This document shows positions 34,453 to 46,978 of a DNA stretch of 64,000 bases, in pieces (the first letter of the stretch is position 1; each line of letters opens with the position of its first letter). A program made the translations under genes and the position numbers. Under the pieces are notes generated by a model. That model saw nothing but the letters and a program-made list of their open reading frames with translations, did no database searches and was not told where the DNA came from. The stretch is from Chrysaora quinquecirrha (taxonomy: Eukaryota > Cnidaria > Scyphozoa > Semaeostomeae > Pelagiidae), in NCBI GenBank assembly GCA_014526335.1, contig JACTAT010000040.1:5292725-5356724 (forward strand), given 5' to 3'.

Positions 34453-34600
34453 TAGTGTAGCGCAGTGGAATAATGCGCTTGTTTCTCGCGTTAATGGTTG
34501 TAGCTCGATCCACGATGCAGGAAACTAAAAATTTGACACCAAGATTTTCTCGCAAAAAAGCCGGCTCGGTCTGGCTTATAAAAAAAGGTTTGACTACAAT
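34453..34600 (+). mobile_element. tRNA-derived SINE-like head
   Basis: TAGCGCAGTGG fits a pol III A box and, about 40 bp on, TAGCTCGATCC resembles a B box, in a tRNA-like layout (34455-34524). The cloverleaf is degenerate and an A-rich tail-like stretch follows, so a SINE is more likely than a functional tRNA. Confidence 0.45.
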
Positions 34601-35049
34601 ATTGCAAAATGCTGCTCAAATCTAATTTGATTTTATTTTTTATTTTGAAATATTTTCATAAAATTTTTGATTGGGTTGTTATTTTCAGAGGTTTCTAGAA
34701 GTCCTCTTACATGTAACAGAAGAAATTTTTTCAAAACAGTTTGCGGCTTCGAGAATCATCTGAAAATAAATGGTTCAAAGTTGGCGATCAATTCTTCAAA
34801 GTGCTACTAATTATCGAATATAGTCATCTGAATAGTATGCGAATTCTTATGATAGCTTTTGGAGATTCTAGAATTAAATTCATCATTTGAAGCGAAGATT
34901 ACAGGTTTCGGTGCACTGAAGGGAGTTATTTGTTACACAGTTTAACCTATGAGTTCAAATTTATTAGTACATATACGTTACTAGAGGTTTTCTATTTTCG
35001 ATTCAAAGTTTTGGGATTCTTCCAGGAAAGATTCATCTGATCACATTGT

Positions 35050-35316
35050 CAACAATCATCATCATCATCATCACCATCATCATCATCATTATGTTCATCA
35101 TTATTATCATCATCACAATCACCAATCATTGTCGTCAACATGATCATCATTGTTGAAGATGATGATCATGTTGAAGACGATGATGATCATTTTCGTCTTC
35201 AACTTGATCATCATCATCGTTGTCGCCGTAAATCGAGTATCATAATCATCATCATGATCGTCTTTAGCATGATCATTATGGTCATTATCATCCTCTTCGA
35301 AGTCATCATCATCTTC

Positions 35317-35354
<38 letters not shown>

Positions 35355-35490
35355 CATCATCATCATCATCATCATCATCACCAACATAATCATCATTCTC
35401 ATCATCGTTGTCTTCTTCTTCGTCATCTTCATCATTATTAACATCATCTTCATCATTATTATTATCATCATCAGCGTCATTCGGACATTG
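35050..35490. repeat. TCA/TGA trinucleotide microsatellite
   Basis: Dense (ATC)n and (ATT)n runs with an inverted GATGATGATCAT block near 35155-35215. The Ile-rich and Met-rich frames on the two strands are artefacts. Confidence 0.9.
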
Positions 35491-35504
35491 CTACAGCGTT
35501 GCTA

Positions 35505-36435
35505 TTTTCTCAATCTGTAAAAGTGGGAATGACAACTAATTGTGTTTGCATTCCCTGATTCCCCGGGGAACCTGTAATAGGGGGAATCTGTAATAGGGGG
35601 AATGTTAGAAATTGTGACATTACTAATTTAATTTTAAGGTGGGAAATACCATTGATGATAACATGTTAAGGTGCCACACCTTGTAAAAAATCCAGAAAGC
35701 ACTGGTTGTTTTATAATTCATTTGATGTTAAGGTGGTGCCGCATTAAAGAATTTTACAAAGCTCTTGTTGTTTTATTCTTCGATTTGATGTTAAGGTGGT
35801 ACACCATGTGAGAAATCCAGAAACTGCTGGATGTTTTATAATTCAATTTAATGTTAAGGTGGAGCAGCATCTAAGAAATTCAGATAGATCCTGTTGTTTT
35901 ATTCTTCAATTTGATGTTAAGGTGGCACACCATTATAATAGATGCTAAAGATATTTAGAGATAGATTCATCTTGAGACAGACATTTTGTCATGATCTAAA
36001 TTCTGAGTACCATCTAAGAGTCTAAGTCTACCATTATGAATACATAGAAGTGAGGCTAAGATGGAAGTGAGGCTATAACAAAAGAAGAAGGCTAGGAAGG
36101 AAATACAGGAACAGAACTTAAGAACAAAACATAAGAAGATTGTAAATAGAATGTTTATTAAAGGATACTGTAAGTCCAGTTAATCACACAACAACCATTT
36201 GAGAAATCCAGAAACTGCTGGATGTTTTATAATTCAATTTAATGTTAAGGTGGAGCAGCATCTAAGAAATTCAGATAGCTCCTGTTGTTTTATTCTTCAA
36301 TTTGATGGTATTTTCCACCTTAAAATCGAATCAAAAATGTCACAATCTCAAGGATTTCCCCTTTTACAGATTTTTCGGGGAATAGGGGAATGCAAAGACA
36401 ATTTGTTGTCATTCCCCCTTTTACAGATTGAGAAA
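35505..36435. mobile_element. Fold-back element with CTGTAAAAGTGGGAATG ends
   Basis: 35505-35660 and 36306-36435 are inverse copies (TCTCAATCTGTAAAAG, then GGGAATGACAA, later AAATTGTGACA and TTTTAAGGTGG). Inside, a tandem unit of about 75 bp containing TTGATGTTAAGGTGG and TGTTGTTTTATTCTTCAATT repeats at 35660-35940 and 36195-36310. No gene. Confidence 0.7.
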
Positions 36436-36613
36436 AGGAATATGATGTCATATTCCCCGATTCCTGTTCCTCAATTCCCTGTTCCCCTTTTTACAGATAG
36501 CCCATTGCCATTGGTAATAACCAATTTTCATGACAAGCTTTTGATATTATTTATCCGGGCAAGATTTCAGGAGAGACTGTTGCCAATCATCAAGCAATCA
36601 GAAATTGAGGACA

Positions 36614-36987
36614 TACACGTTTTTTTTTATAAGGAACCTTTGGTCTGAGTTGAGGCTGGAGTTCCTTAATTTTTCAACAAAATGAGGCTGAAAGTTCCTT
36701 ATACTGTTCCTTGTCATGAGATATGGATAAATACTAATTTTTATAGCGAATTCATATAAACTATTCTTCATTTCTAACTTTAAGTATGAATGGAGCCTTT
36801 TGGGGAAGAATGATAGGAAATATATTGTACTTCTGTTCCTTTTTCGTACAAACCGTCTTGTTCTTTAAAAAAGAGTTTCTTAGTTTTTCATCCGAGCCTC
36901 GACAGTTCCTTAAAGTTCCTTAATATTTTGGTAATTTTCAGCCTCAAGTTCCTTATAAAGGTGTTCCTTATAATAAAAAAACGTGTA
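36614..36987. mobile_element. MITE, AAGGAAC subfamily
   Basis: 374 bp, ends TACACGTTTTTTTTTATAAG followed by GAAC, TA at the edges. The interior words are GTTCCTTA/AAGGAAC with GAGGCTG boxes; no AAGAACA is present. Confidence 0.8.
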
Positions 36988-38215
36988 TAGGGGGGAGAAA
37001 TGAGAAATGAAGCTGCAAATCGCAGAAAAAGCTGCAAACCGTAGAAAAAGTGAAAAGCAATGCAAGATCCGTGTGCCACACTCAAAATAGGGGTCGAAGC
37101 TGTGAAGCCACAGCCCCCGTCTAGTTAAGAAGAAGTCATCAATGCAGCCCTTCTGTTGTTGTCGATATCCCAAATATTTCGGTTAAAGAATATTGTTTTC
37201 AGTTTTTCTGCATGCTTTAAGGCTTTAAGGCAACAAGTCGCTTGAAAATGCACGGTGCCAATGTACAAAATCATTGTGTTTTTCTTGACACTTTCTTACT
37301 TATCAGATGTCATTAGGTACTTGTCTGATACATATTATTGATAGCTAATATGAGAATTAAGCTTATTTAGAGTTAGTATTTTAAAACATTTTCTCTGGGA
37401 GCATAACCCTAGTACCATAACCCCAGATTCCCAGAATATCTAAAGATGCCAACAGGATAACAACAAGAATTACTATTAAATTATAACAGCGGAAGATCTA
37501 ATATGTATTTTATATTCAGAATAACATTCAGTGATAACTTAACAGAACTTACAAAAAACTGTGGTGAAAAACTCGTCTTGTAAAACGAATGCAATAGTCT
37601 ACCAATCCGACCAACCACGCTACTCGAATGTCAGTCATTATTCAAATTAGTCTTAGAAACAAGTAAAATAGTCCCATGTCAAACCTTCCTTTTCGATTAA
37701 TATTTTATGACATATGTGTCTCTCTGATACTTTGAACACAAAGATTTTACCGTGGATGCAAAATGAACTGAAATTACCCAATTTTTGAAAATGTATACAA
37801 ATACCTTTCTTTATAACCAAATCATAAAAATCGATACCCTTTGTGTGGCATGTACCCATTACCCAAAATAATCCTAATTGAAAACCAGTTATCTTGAATA
37901 ATTTGCCACTCACTATCAGGGTCTCTGTGCCTTGCGGTGCTGTTTTAGTACAGTGGCATAATTCTAAACAAATTTAGAATTCATCGAGTCTGTTACAGAT
38001 CAAATGTATGTTTAAGCCATTTTTAGTTTTTTGGTGTTAGCTCATCGAGAGATAAAAACGTTCTGTGCGTTTTATCCAGATACGCATTATTCATAGCGTG
38101 TAAATTTAACTTTAATAAAGAAAATCATTAAATTGCTGTTTCATTAAATTTTCAGAAGAAGCAAAGAAGATATTTGGATGGCTGAAGAACATGGAGGATG
38201 CTCCAAAAGGTTTAG
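36988..38215. other. No gene seen
   Basis: AT-rich. A possible 3' splice acceptor (AAATTTTCAG at about 38154) precedes a short open stretch in two frames (to 38213) that may be the N-terminal coding part of the next gene, but the frames do not connect without a shift. Confidence 0.35.
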
Positions 38216-39010
38216 ATTAATTGTGAGCAGCGTGGCGAGAATCAGACAATACTTAGCTGGCTATTCTCAGTTCTTTATGTGCCCATTTCAGTTGGTTTAG
38301 TTATTTATGCACAAGCAATTTCAAAAGATGAACGCTTTATTTTAAAATGTGGAACAACTGTTGAAATTCTCACGCACCGATGTATTATCCAATACAACAA
38401 TGATATTAACTGGTTTCTGGGAGATGGACTTTATATTGCTTTTCATGTTGGTCTTCCAATCATTATCATACTTATTGCAGCTCTGGCTATGTCCAGACAT
38501 GGATCTCTCAGAAAGAGTAGAAGCCACAAATTTCATCTACATTGGGTCTACATTATTCGTCTTTTGTCATTGTTGGTATTCTTTGGCACCATCGGTGTGG
38601 TTGTTTTTCTTACCAAGCGTCTTGTCATCGAAACAGAATTTCCTTGCAATACTGGTAATCAAACGTTAAATTGTTACGACAGTAAAGCAAAGACAAAAAC
38701 TGACCTGAATATTGGCAGCCTTGTGGTCGATGGCTTTTTCTTTCTTTATAATTTGATTGAATTCATTGTCTTTTTGGTCAATTGGGATCCATCGGGAAAA
38801 AGAAAGAAGAAAACAGGTGACGATGATGCAGATGATGGCCAATCAAGAGAGAGTCGTGCAAAAAAGAAAGAATGCAAGAAGTGTACATATTTCTTTGAGA
38901 AATTCCTGAAACACATCAAAGGTACCGTCAATTTGCTTCATTTTCTTGGTGCTGAAGTATTTGAAGTATTTGATCCAAGGCAAATATTTGAAAATGACCC
39001 ATTTTTGTAA
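38216..39010 (+). CDS. Four-transmembrane protein with paired extracellular cysteines
   Basis: Open from 38216 to the stop at 39008-39010. Numbering from the GTG at 38279: TM1 ends near residue 13 and starts upstream (SWLFSVLYVPISVG); TM2 49-71; TM3 89-112; TM4 146-168. Cysteines 24 and 35 lie in the first loop and 123 and 132 in the second, two per loop as in innexin, pannexin and CALHM-type large-pore channels, but spacing differs and no family signature is visible. The cytosolic tail has a KRKKK patch then acidic and Cys-containing sequence. A CAG/GTGACG phase-1 donor at 38816/38817 could splice out the tail and join the phase-1 exons downstream. Codons before 38279 are in frame, but the true N-terminus is unresolved. 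Confidence 0.55.
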   Translation: MNCEQRGENQTILSWLFSVLYVPISVGLVIYAQAISKDERFILKCGTTVEILTHRCIIQYNNDINWFLGDGLYIAFHVGLPIIIILIAALAMSRHGSLRKSRSHKFHLHWVYIIRLLSLLVFFGTIGVVVFLTKRLVIETEFPCNTGNQTLNCYDSKAKTKTDLNIGSLVVDGFFFLYNLIEFIVFLVNWDPSGKRKKKTGDDDADDGQSRESRAKKKECKKCTYFFEKFLKHIKGTVNLLHFLGAEVFEVFDPRQIFENDPFL

Positions 39011-39064
39011 AGGGGGCATATGAAAATTTTCTGTTAAGAGAAGAAAAACTATTTTTTCTACATA

Positions 39065-40420
39065 CAGTTGACATCTGCTATCTCGACTGCCCGCTATCTC
39101 GAACATTCGCTATCTCGAACGATTTTCTATTTCCCCTAGCTTTGGCATAAGGGTTGTATTGAAAAATCGTCCGCTATCTCGAATCCCGTTATCTAGAACA
39201 TTCGCTGTCTCGAACCATTTCCGATTGCCTGTGGAGGAAAGCCTGCTCTTTATCACGAAATTTACCAAATTTTCTGCTGAACTAGATAAATAGACAGGCC
39301 GAAAATATGCCAATAATTTCGTCTGGCGGGAATTGCAGCAGCCAAGTCATGCGCTGCCCATGCTTACAGCAGATTAACCTCAGATTTACCTTCACACCCG
39401 CGATGCGGGTGAATATTAGTACCAGTTTAGCCTTGGAAAGACAAGGTACCACTCAGCTGCCTTTTAACTTGATGCCTTTTAACTTGCAGCCTTCTGAACT
39501 TTCGCTAGAGTCCGGGGAGGTTGTGGGATGCCATGGCCCCTAATAAATGAAAATAACTATTTTTGGATAACTTTAGGTGGTTTTAGCTGGTTTTGCGTGA
39601 TTTTGTTTGGTTTTGGGTCGTTTTGGGTGGTTCCGCGTTTTAGTAAGCACGACAAACTTTCGCAGAACAAAAGATTCACTGTGCGTGTAGTGAAAAGAAC
39701 ATAATAGATGGCCGCCATCAAAATCAAAACTTTTTTGAGCCGAGAGAAAATCGAAATTTCAACCAACTTATAGGTTTCAAAATGCTAAGCAAAATCTTTA
39801 AACAGTGTCCAGCCAGAAACCGGATCAATTAAAGAAAAAAGCGCATCTCTAGGTGACCCAGGGAAAAAGCCTTTCTTGTTCAATCGAACAACGGGCCATA
39901 ACAATGGGGCAACCTCATTTGCATATAAGCATATTAGTAATATAGGACACCACGATGGATTTCAAGTATCAGAGTTTTACCTAGCTGCCATCAGAAGATA
40001 CAGTTTGATCGATGATGATTTGTTCGTTGAGAAATTGGCACAAGAGCTTGAAAAGAAATTCCTGGCAGAAAGTAGCTCTTCCCGTTTATAACTATCCTAC
40101 CCACCCAGGGGAGATTCGTGTAATCTCTGCCTGTTTTTGGCGCACGGAGATTTGCTGCATCGCCATCATCTCTAGTTCAACGAGAGTAGGGATGAAATTA
40201 GTCCATGAAGATGAAAGCAGATGACCCTAGACTCTTCTGAACAACTGACTTGTTTTATGAAATTTGGGAACACTTAACCTTGCATTTTAACTAGGGTTCC
40301 TTTCCTAACTTGAAAACTACAAATTTTTTATATTTATATGGGGCATCCGTTTTTTCGAACTTCGCTATCTCGAACAAATTCCAGCTTTCCTTGAGAGTTC
40401 GAGATAGCGGATGTCAACTG
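39065..40420. mobile_element. pogo/Tigger-like DNA element
   Basis: 1356 bp; ends CAGTTGACATC then GCTATCTCGA and the inverse, TA duplicated at both edges. Extra CGCTATCTCGAAC copies lie inside both ends. No complete transposase; the frame at 39876-40091 (71 codons) is unrecognised. It lies between the 4TM exon and the first linker exon. Confidence 0.75.
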
Positions 40421-40539
40421 TATTATCATTTCTAACCAGTTAATGTAATATTTTATATTTTTTTACTTGGTGTCAGCATAAATAGCAATTTATGACTTTT
40501 TTCTTACTTTTATTACTATTATTTCTTTTTCTGTCGCAG

Positions 40540-40671
40540 GTGATTCTGGAAATCCAAATCAAAATAGTAATCCAAATCAAAATAGTGATCAGAATCAAAA
40601 TGGTAATCAGAATCAAAATCAAAATAGTAATCAAGAACAAGGAGGAGGCAGTTTACCCAGCCAACAAGAAG
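40540..40671 (+). CDS. Phase-1 linker exon, Asn/Gln-rich
   Basis: Acceptor TGTCGCAG and donor GGTAAAAC bound 132 bp, open in phase 1 on both sides. The product starts GDSGNPNQNSNPNQNSDQNQ and is a low-complexity NQ repeat with a Gly-rich end: a flexible linker. Its first residues resemble the exon at 54616. Confidence 0.5.
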
Positions 40672-40785
40672 GTAAAACAAAACAGCATTTTTCAAGTCTT
40701 ATGACCCATTTCTCATGGCATAATTATGAGTAGAATACCTTAAGTTAGACTTTCAGTACTCAATTTAAAAAAACAATCATGAAAA

Positions 40786-41340
40786 TACACTTCCGTTCGA
40801 AAAGTTTGGAAACGGTCGCTTAAAAATGGCCGCCAACAGCGGCCAAGGGCCTAATCCAAAATATTTTCATTATAAAAGTCAGAGGTCAGGCAGCCATTAT
40901 CTTGCTAAGCCTGAAATATGTTTCCAACACTTTGACCCTGATTTACTTTGTGAAAACGAATATTTCAGGAAAACTTTTACTACGACAGAAAAGCTAAAAC
41001 AACTGGGCTTCAAATAACTGCAAAATTTTCCATCTTTGAGTAACGAAGCCCTTCTCTTTTCCATAATTTCAGATCAGTAGTCCTAAAAATCTTTTCCTTG
41101 GTTTTTGAAGGCAAAGCTTCTCAGTTTTTGTGTATTTTTCTATTATACCGTCGAAATAATCTTCTCCTTTCGATTTAAAATGATGGCGAGTGCAGTGACG
41201 AACATTTTCCCGCCGAAAGTTAGCAAGATAATGGCCGCATGACCTGACTTTTATAATGAAAATATTTTGGATAAGGCCCTTGGCCACTGTTGGCAACCAT
41301 TTTAAAGCGACCGTTTCCAAACTTTTCGAACGGAAGTGTA
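40786..41340. mobile_element. Tc1/mariner-type MITE
   Basis: Ends TACACTTCCGTTCGAAAAGT and its inverse; about 125-bp inverted arms, TA at the edges. The interior has no gene. Confidence 0.8.
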
Positions 41341-42269
41341 CATTTTTTTCAATATCTAGACTCTGCGTTTTCATTTAGTAGTTGCTTGAATTCAAAAAAC
41401 AAAAGGTGTTTTGTTTTGAATAAGTGACCTTCTAATACTTTTCCCCAAAAAAACAGTAGGTTTGGCATAGTTGTTAAAATGAGGAACCAGCCAAACGACC
41501 AAAAATCAGCCAAAACCACCCAAAGTCACCCAGCAAATGTTCAATTTACCTTAGAATCATTGATTTAGAGGCAGAAAATCCCTGAAAATACCCTAAAATT
41601 CAGCGTGTACATGGGCTTTGAAATGTCATCCTTAGCTATCTCTTGAAATTCTCATTTCGTCTTGAATTTTTTTGTTGTAATAAAAAACCTTTCTATCGCA
41701 TAAGACCTTTTTTCTGGATTTAAGTGATATATACAAACAGTCACATGGGGTTGTCAATTAACTTTGGGAAAGGTAGCTATTCGAATTATAAATCGTGAAA
41801 GTTGAATCTAGTTGTACTTTCACGATTCTTCGATTCTACAGTTACAACTCCATACACCTGGTTGTAAAGCACCACATATGAACAGGAAAATTTGATATGA
41901 TGCCACATGTAATGCCACAAGGAAACGATATTTGCCTCGATAAAGTATGCTCTCCTAATTTGTCCAGCCCGTGGCTCCATTAAAAGTGGTCCTCAAAAGA
42001 TTCAAACGCACAATCTGGCAATAGAAACCGATCTCCTGCCACACACTGCCGAAAATACAACCATGCCACTGTGTGGTCTGGGCTTTACAGGTGTCAAGAG
42101 GTTCTCTGCTATTTTTAACCCTAGAAAAAATTTGAATTCTAGAAGTGCCGCGATGCAATTAACCTGCATCTTCTTATTCCTTTCTGCATGTGAAATCAAG
42201 TGACTTTTTTCAGATATGAAAAGAAAATTCATCTTTTTTGTCAAATTTGTTCCTCGTTTCTTATTGTAG
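41341..42269. other. Intron-like sequence, no gene seen
   Basis: A small hairpin with GTGAAAGT arms lies near 41797-41823. 41475-41535 (CCAAAACCACCC words) is an imperfect inverse of 39575-39635. Confidence 0.4.
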
Positions 42270-42323
42270 ACGCAAGTGGAGATGCCCAAAGTAGAAGTGA
42301 TGAGCATATTCCTCTTTTAAATG
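42270..42323 (+). CDS. Phase-1 linker exon
   Basis: A 54-bp exon between TTATTGTAG and GGTGAGC, phase 1 at both ends, reading DASGDAQSRSDEHIPLLN. Hydrophilic spacer. Its copy is at 42832. Confidence 0.45.
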
Positions 42324-42831
42324 GTGAGCTCATTCTAATGATTAACCATTGCTAATATCATACTATTTTAGCAGTAATACAGAGGTTCTACTACAGCTAT
42401 CTTGTGAGCGTCAAAGGGATGTAGCCCCAATTTGGGGGAGGTTGCATTAATGGGGGGCATAATTTCCAAAAATATTCACTTATTTTTTGAGGTCAACATA
42501 ATCCACTTTGACCTCTGAAAGATATTGAAAAGGAGTGCTGCAATGAGCATTGAAGTTGATTTGGCATCTCAAAAAATTGAAAATTGCCGATTTGATGTTG
42601 GTTGTCCGAAAATGGGGGGGCAGTCCCCTCGACCCCCTCTGAATCCGACCCTGGTAATTATCAATGGTGTGGTGACACTTTCATTACAATTTTTAATTAC
42701 AGTTGGTGTTTCTTTTCTTTTTAACCATTTCCTTCACATTGTTTCTGCGTGTGAAAAATGTCAAGTGACTTTTTCGAATCTGAAGAGAAAATTCATCTTT
42801 TTGTCAAATTTGATTTTATGTTTCTTATTAG

Positions 42832-42918
42832 TTATTGTACACGCAAGTAGAGATCGCCAATGTGGAATTAGTACGATTGATACGGAAATGACGCCATTAA
42901 ATAGAGGGAACCGAAATG
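42832..42918 (+). CDS. Duplicated phase-1 linker exon with shifted acceptor
   Basis: Copy of the exon at 42270 within a duplication of about 570 bp. The original acceptor changed from TAG to TAC, but an upstream TTATTAG gives an 87-bp exon in the same phase (IVHASRDRQ..., ending at the same GGTGAGCTCATTCTAA donor). A third, eroded copy of the intron part lies at 43130-43230. Confidence 0.35.
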
Positions 42919-43975
42919 GTGAGCTCATTCTAATAAATTTAGCATTGATTACTTTTTTGAATGAATTAAGGCCTATGTTGAGTCGTTCTTCGTATAAAAC
43001 CCAGCTGAACCAATCTGAAAAGCGCTGAACCCAGCTGCTTTCGTCTTAGAACAATAAAACTTTAGTAGGCATAAAATCTGGCAGAACTGGGATGTGCTTA
43101 ATTCAGGAGACCTTGTGTCAGGTTCTAGTTTAGCGTTATTATCAATGATGTTGTGACACTTGTTTTACATTTTTAATCACTGTTGATATTTCTTTTAACC
43201 TGCATCCATCTTTTTTCAAATTTGATTTTTATGTTTGAAGAATGAAAACATTATAGGGGCATTCTTGATTCGAGCATTACCCCCGTTGCATGCAAATTTT
43301 CAATTTTTCCCCATTCAAATCACTTCAAATATCGCAATTTCATAAAAAAACATGTTATGGGGGAGATTTTGTGATGATTAGTACGAAAATAATAAATCTT
43401 TTTGCGCAGTTACCCCTGTAATGTGAAAGGAATTTTTGTAACAAAAGAAAGGAATTTATGTTCTTAATGTGAACAATCAGACAATGCAGCAGGAATTTCC
43501 TCAAGATTAATTGCATTGTAAATGCAAACAATCGAAACAACCCAGAGAGAGTGATGCCAAGAACCTTTCCTGTCCAAATTGGCGTTAAGTATGCCCTAAA
43601 ATGTTTCCGCTGTTTATCGCAATTTTAAAACACATTTATAAATACAGGAAATTCAATTATTACTATAGAGAGATTCTCTATAGTGTAATTTAGGCTTATT
43701 ATAATCAACGAAACGAAACAAAATACAGCGAAATACTGCGAAATCGCTGAATACAGGACTGACGAGAGCTCGTTCTATTGCTTTTGATGCACCAGCACTT
43801 GAAATGGGAATGAAATGTCGAGCAACAAAAGAAAATATTACAACTGCAACGCTGCACCTGACAGTATAACAAACGGACAACTTCAAACTCGATTGGCCTA
43901 TACGGAAATTATTCCTTATTGAGTTCAAGAGTCTTGTCATAATTTACGCATTAAACACGGAGAAATAAACTAAAG
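42919..43975. other. Intron-like sequence, no gene seen
   Basis: Contains the eroded third copy of the duplicated intron segment and CGAAACAAAATACAGCGAAA-type runs near 43710. Confidence 0.4.
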
Positions 43976-45640
43976 AACCATCGAAACAATTGCTACAAAA
44001 CAAAGGAACACAAAGTTTGTGGAAAGGGGGCAATATAGTAACCAGATTTCGTTGATTAGCACTTTTTATGGGCCTAAAATTGAATCTTTTCTTTTACATC
44101 ACATAGTTTTGGTTTCTTATAGTATTTAACGTGTTAGGGATAAGAAAAAACCATCAAAACAATGCTGCAAAACAAAGGAACACAAAGTTTGTGGAAAGGG
44201 GGCAATATAGTAACCAGATTTCGTTGATTAGCACTTTTATGGGCCTAAAATTGAATTTTTTCTTTTACATCACATAGTTTTGGTTTCTTATAGTATTTAA
44301 CGTGTTAGGGATCTGAAAAAACCATCAAAACAATGCTGCAAAACAAAGGAACACAAAGTTTGTGGAGAGGAGGCAATATAGTAACCAGATTTCGTTGATT
44401 AGCACTTTTATGGGCCTAAAATTGAACTTTTCTTTTACATCACATAGTTTTGGTTTCTTATAGTATTTAACGTGTTAGGGATAAGAAAAAACCACCAAAA
44501 CAATGCTGCAAAACAAAGGAACACAAAGTTTGTGGAAAGGGGGCAATATAGTAACCAGATTTCGTTGATTAGCACTTTTATGGGCCTAAATTGAATTTTT
44601 CTTTTACATCACATAGTTTTGGTTTCTTATAGTATTTAACGTGTTAGGGATCTGAAAAAACCATCAAAACAATGCTGCAAAACAAAGGAACACAAAGTTT
44701 GTGGAGAGGAGGCAATATAGTAACCAGATTTCGTTGATTAGCACTTTTTATGGGCCTAAAATTGAACTTTTTCTTTTACATCACATAGTTTTGGTTTCTT
44801 ATAGTATTTAACGTGTTAGGGATAAGAAAAAACCACCAAAACAATGCTGCAAAACAAAGGAACACAAAGTTTGTGGAAAGGGGGCAATATAGTAACCAGA
44901 TTTCGTTGATTAGCACTTTTTATGGGCCTAAAATTGAATTTTTTCTTTTACATCACATAGTTTTGGTTTCTTATAGTATTTAACGTGTTAGGGATAAGAA
45001 AAAACCATCAAAACAATGCTGCAAAACAAAGGAACACAAAGTTTGTGGAGAGGGGGCAATATTGTAACCAGATTTCGTTGATTAGCACTTTTTATGGGCC
45101 TAAAATTGAATTTTTTCTTTTACATCACATAGTTTTGGTTTGTTATAGTATTTAACGTGTTAGGGATAAGAAAAAACCATCAAAACAATGCTGCAAAACA
45201 AAGGAACACAAAGTTTGTGGAAAGGGGGCAATATAGTAACCAGATTTCGTTGATTAGCACTTTTTATGGGCCTAAAATTGAATTTTTTCTTTTACATCAC
45301 ATAGTTTTGGTTTCTTATAGTATTTAACGTGTTAGGGATAAGAAAAAACCATCAAAACAATGCTGCAAAACAAAGGAACACAAAGTTTGTGGAAAGGGGG
45401 CAATATTGTAACCAGATTTCGTTGATTAGCACTTTTTATGGGCCTAAAATTGAATTTTTTCTTTTACATCACATAGTTTTGGTTTCTTATAGTATTTAAC
45501 GTGTGAGGGATAAGAAAAAACCATCAAAACAATGCTACAAAACAAAGGAACACAAAGTTTGTGAAAAGGGGGCAAGATTGTTACCAGATTTCGCTGATTA
45601 TCACTTTTTATGGGCCTAAAATTGAATTTTCCGCCCGAAG
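43976..45640. repeat. 172-bp satellite, nearly ten units
   Basis: Very similar units starting AACCATCAAAACAATGCTGC, each with TTAACGTGTTAGGGATAAG. Spacing is about 172 bp (for example 45004 and 45176). The first and last units are the most diverged, as expected at array edges. Intronic within the NACHT cluster. Confidence 0.93.
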
Positions 45641-46424
45641 ATCGCAAGTTTTTAGGCTGACTAAAGGTACGGTCCGCAGAAGTGTCCTATTTACCCAAAA
45701 AAATTCCGTGGCTTGACAATGTTGTGATTCGAAGATAAAATAAGAAAAATGTACTAAGTGTTTCGCCGCTGCCAAGCATTAGACGGGTTAGTTTTTAGAC
45801 TACGGTAAGTTCTGCCATCCATTCAAAAGGATTGCGTGCCTGTCACATACAAAAATTTGGCTTTTTACGAATTTTCGTATGGGTGTGATGCCAATATCGT
45901 TCGTAGAGCTTAGGAGATAGGATTAGACAGCATGTTCCTACCAACATTCGCCAACACAGGGGAGCAACCACACTGTGACGCTAGGCAACTACCAGCCCTT
46001 AAGCATGATTCTGTCATTAGACAACATTTACTAGACTACCCAGAGTGTGCGAAAAATTACAGCCAGGATTGCTTCGAATAATCGGCAGAGCTAGATCCTT
46101 GTTTCATCTCAGTGTTTTAGAATCTGTCCACATCAAAACCAAAAGGCCGGTTCTGTGTAGACAAAAAGAGTTCGTTTCCTCACTTGGACTCTTCAATTAG
46201 TTTTTTATCAATCATCCCACTGAATCCCCCAAGCTGATTGGTGTTTAAAAACAATGCCAATTTCAGTTTCTCTTTCTGAAGATGGGTGCATTTTGAGCCG
46301 CATCTGGGTATCAATTCTGCTCTGGTTCATTGTTTCGGTCTGTCTCTGACGTTCATACTCTGAGGAGTGTCAGACGAAAAAAACCTTTTAAGTATGCCCA
46401 CAAATTTTCCGCTGTTCATCGCAA

Positions 46425-46481
<57 letters not shown>

Positions 46482-46978
46482 CATTATATTTATTATATAC
46501 TATTATATATTATCATATTATTATTATTATATATTATCACTTTTGAACAACTTCGCAAATTTACGGATTTGGTTCAAAATTAGTAATTTGCGAAGCGATA
46601 AGCAGTTAAAGTGGCGGAGGAGGTCAGACACCCAGGATTTCCCCGGGTATTTCCCCCGAAAGCCCTAACATGTATCAAATTCTAAGGCATTTTTCACCCC
46701 AAAAATATGCCAACGTCTCTAACTTGTATCACTATCACCCTTAAACATGCCTCGGCTGACACCTATTTCAACAAAATCAAACAAAAATTTCGTTTTCTTC
46801 TGAAAATTAAAGAAATCTGGGCTTAATGTGAATTTTATTAAGTTTTCATGGGTCAGCCCCAAAACATACATATGTTTCTAATCGGCACTTCAGAAAATAT
46901 ATTATATGCCATTTTTGATATCCAAAATCTCTCTGACCCCCGTTACCTATTCATAGTGAGTACCCCTCATTTTAACCG
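45641..46978. other. No gene; ATT microsatellite
   Basis: (ATT)n at 46426-46482 followed by AT-rich derivatives to 46545. The rest has no supported exon. Confidence 0.5.

Noticed and set aside
34455..34524. Functional tRNA gene
   Set aside because: A and B boxes are recognisable, but the arms do not fold into a convincing cloverleaf; a SINE head fits better.
35140..35520. Ile-rich and Met-rich frames on opposite strands
   Set aside because: Trinucleotide microsatellite translated on each strand.
37653..37913. 86-codon minus-strand frame
   Set aside because: Codon composition looks somewhat protein-like, but I recognise no family, start context or splice support, so it is not listed as a gene.
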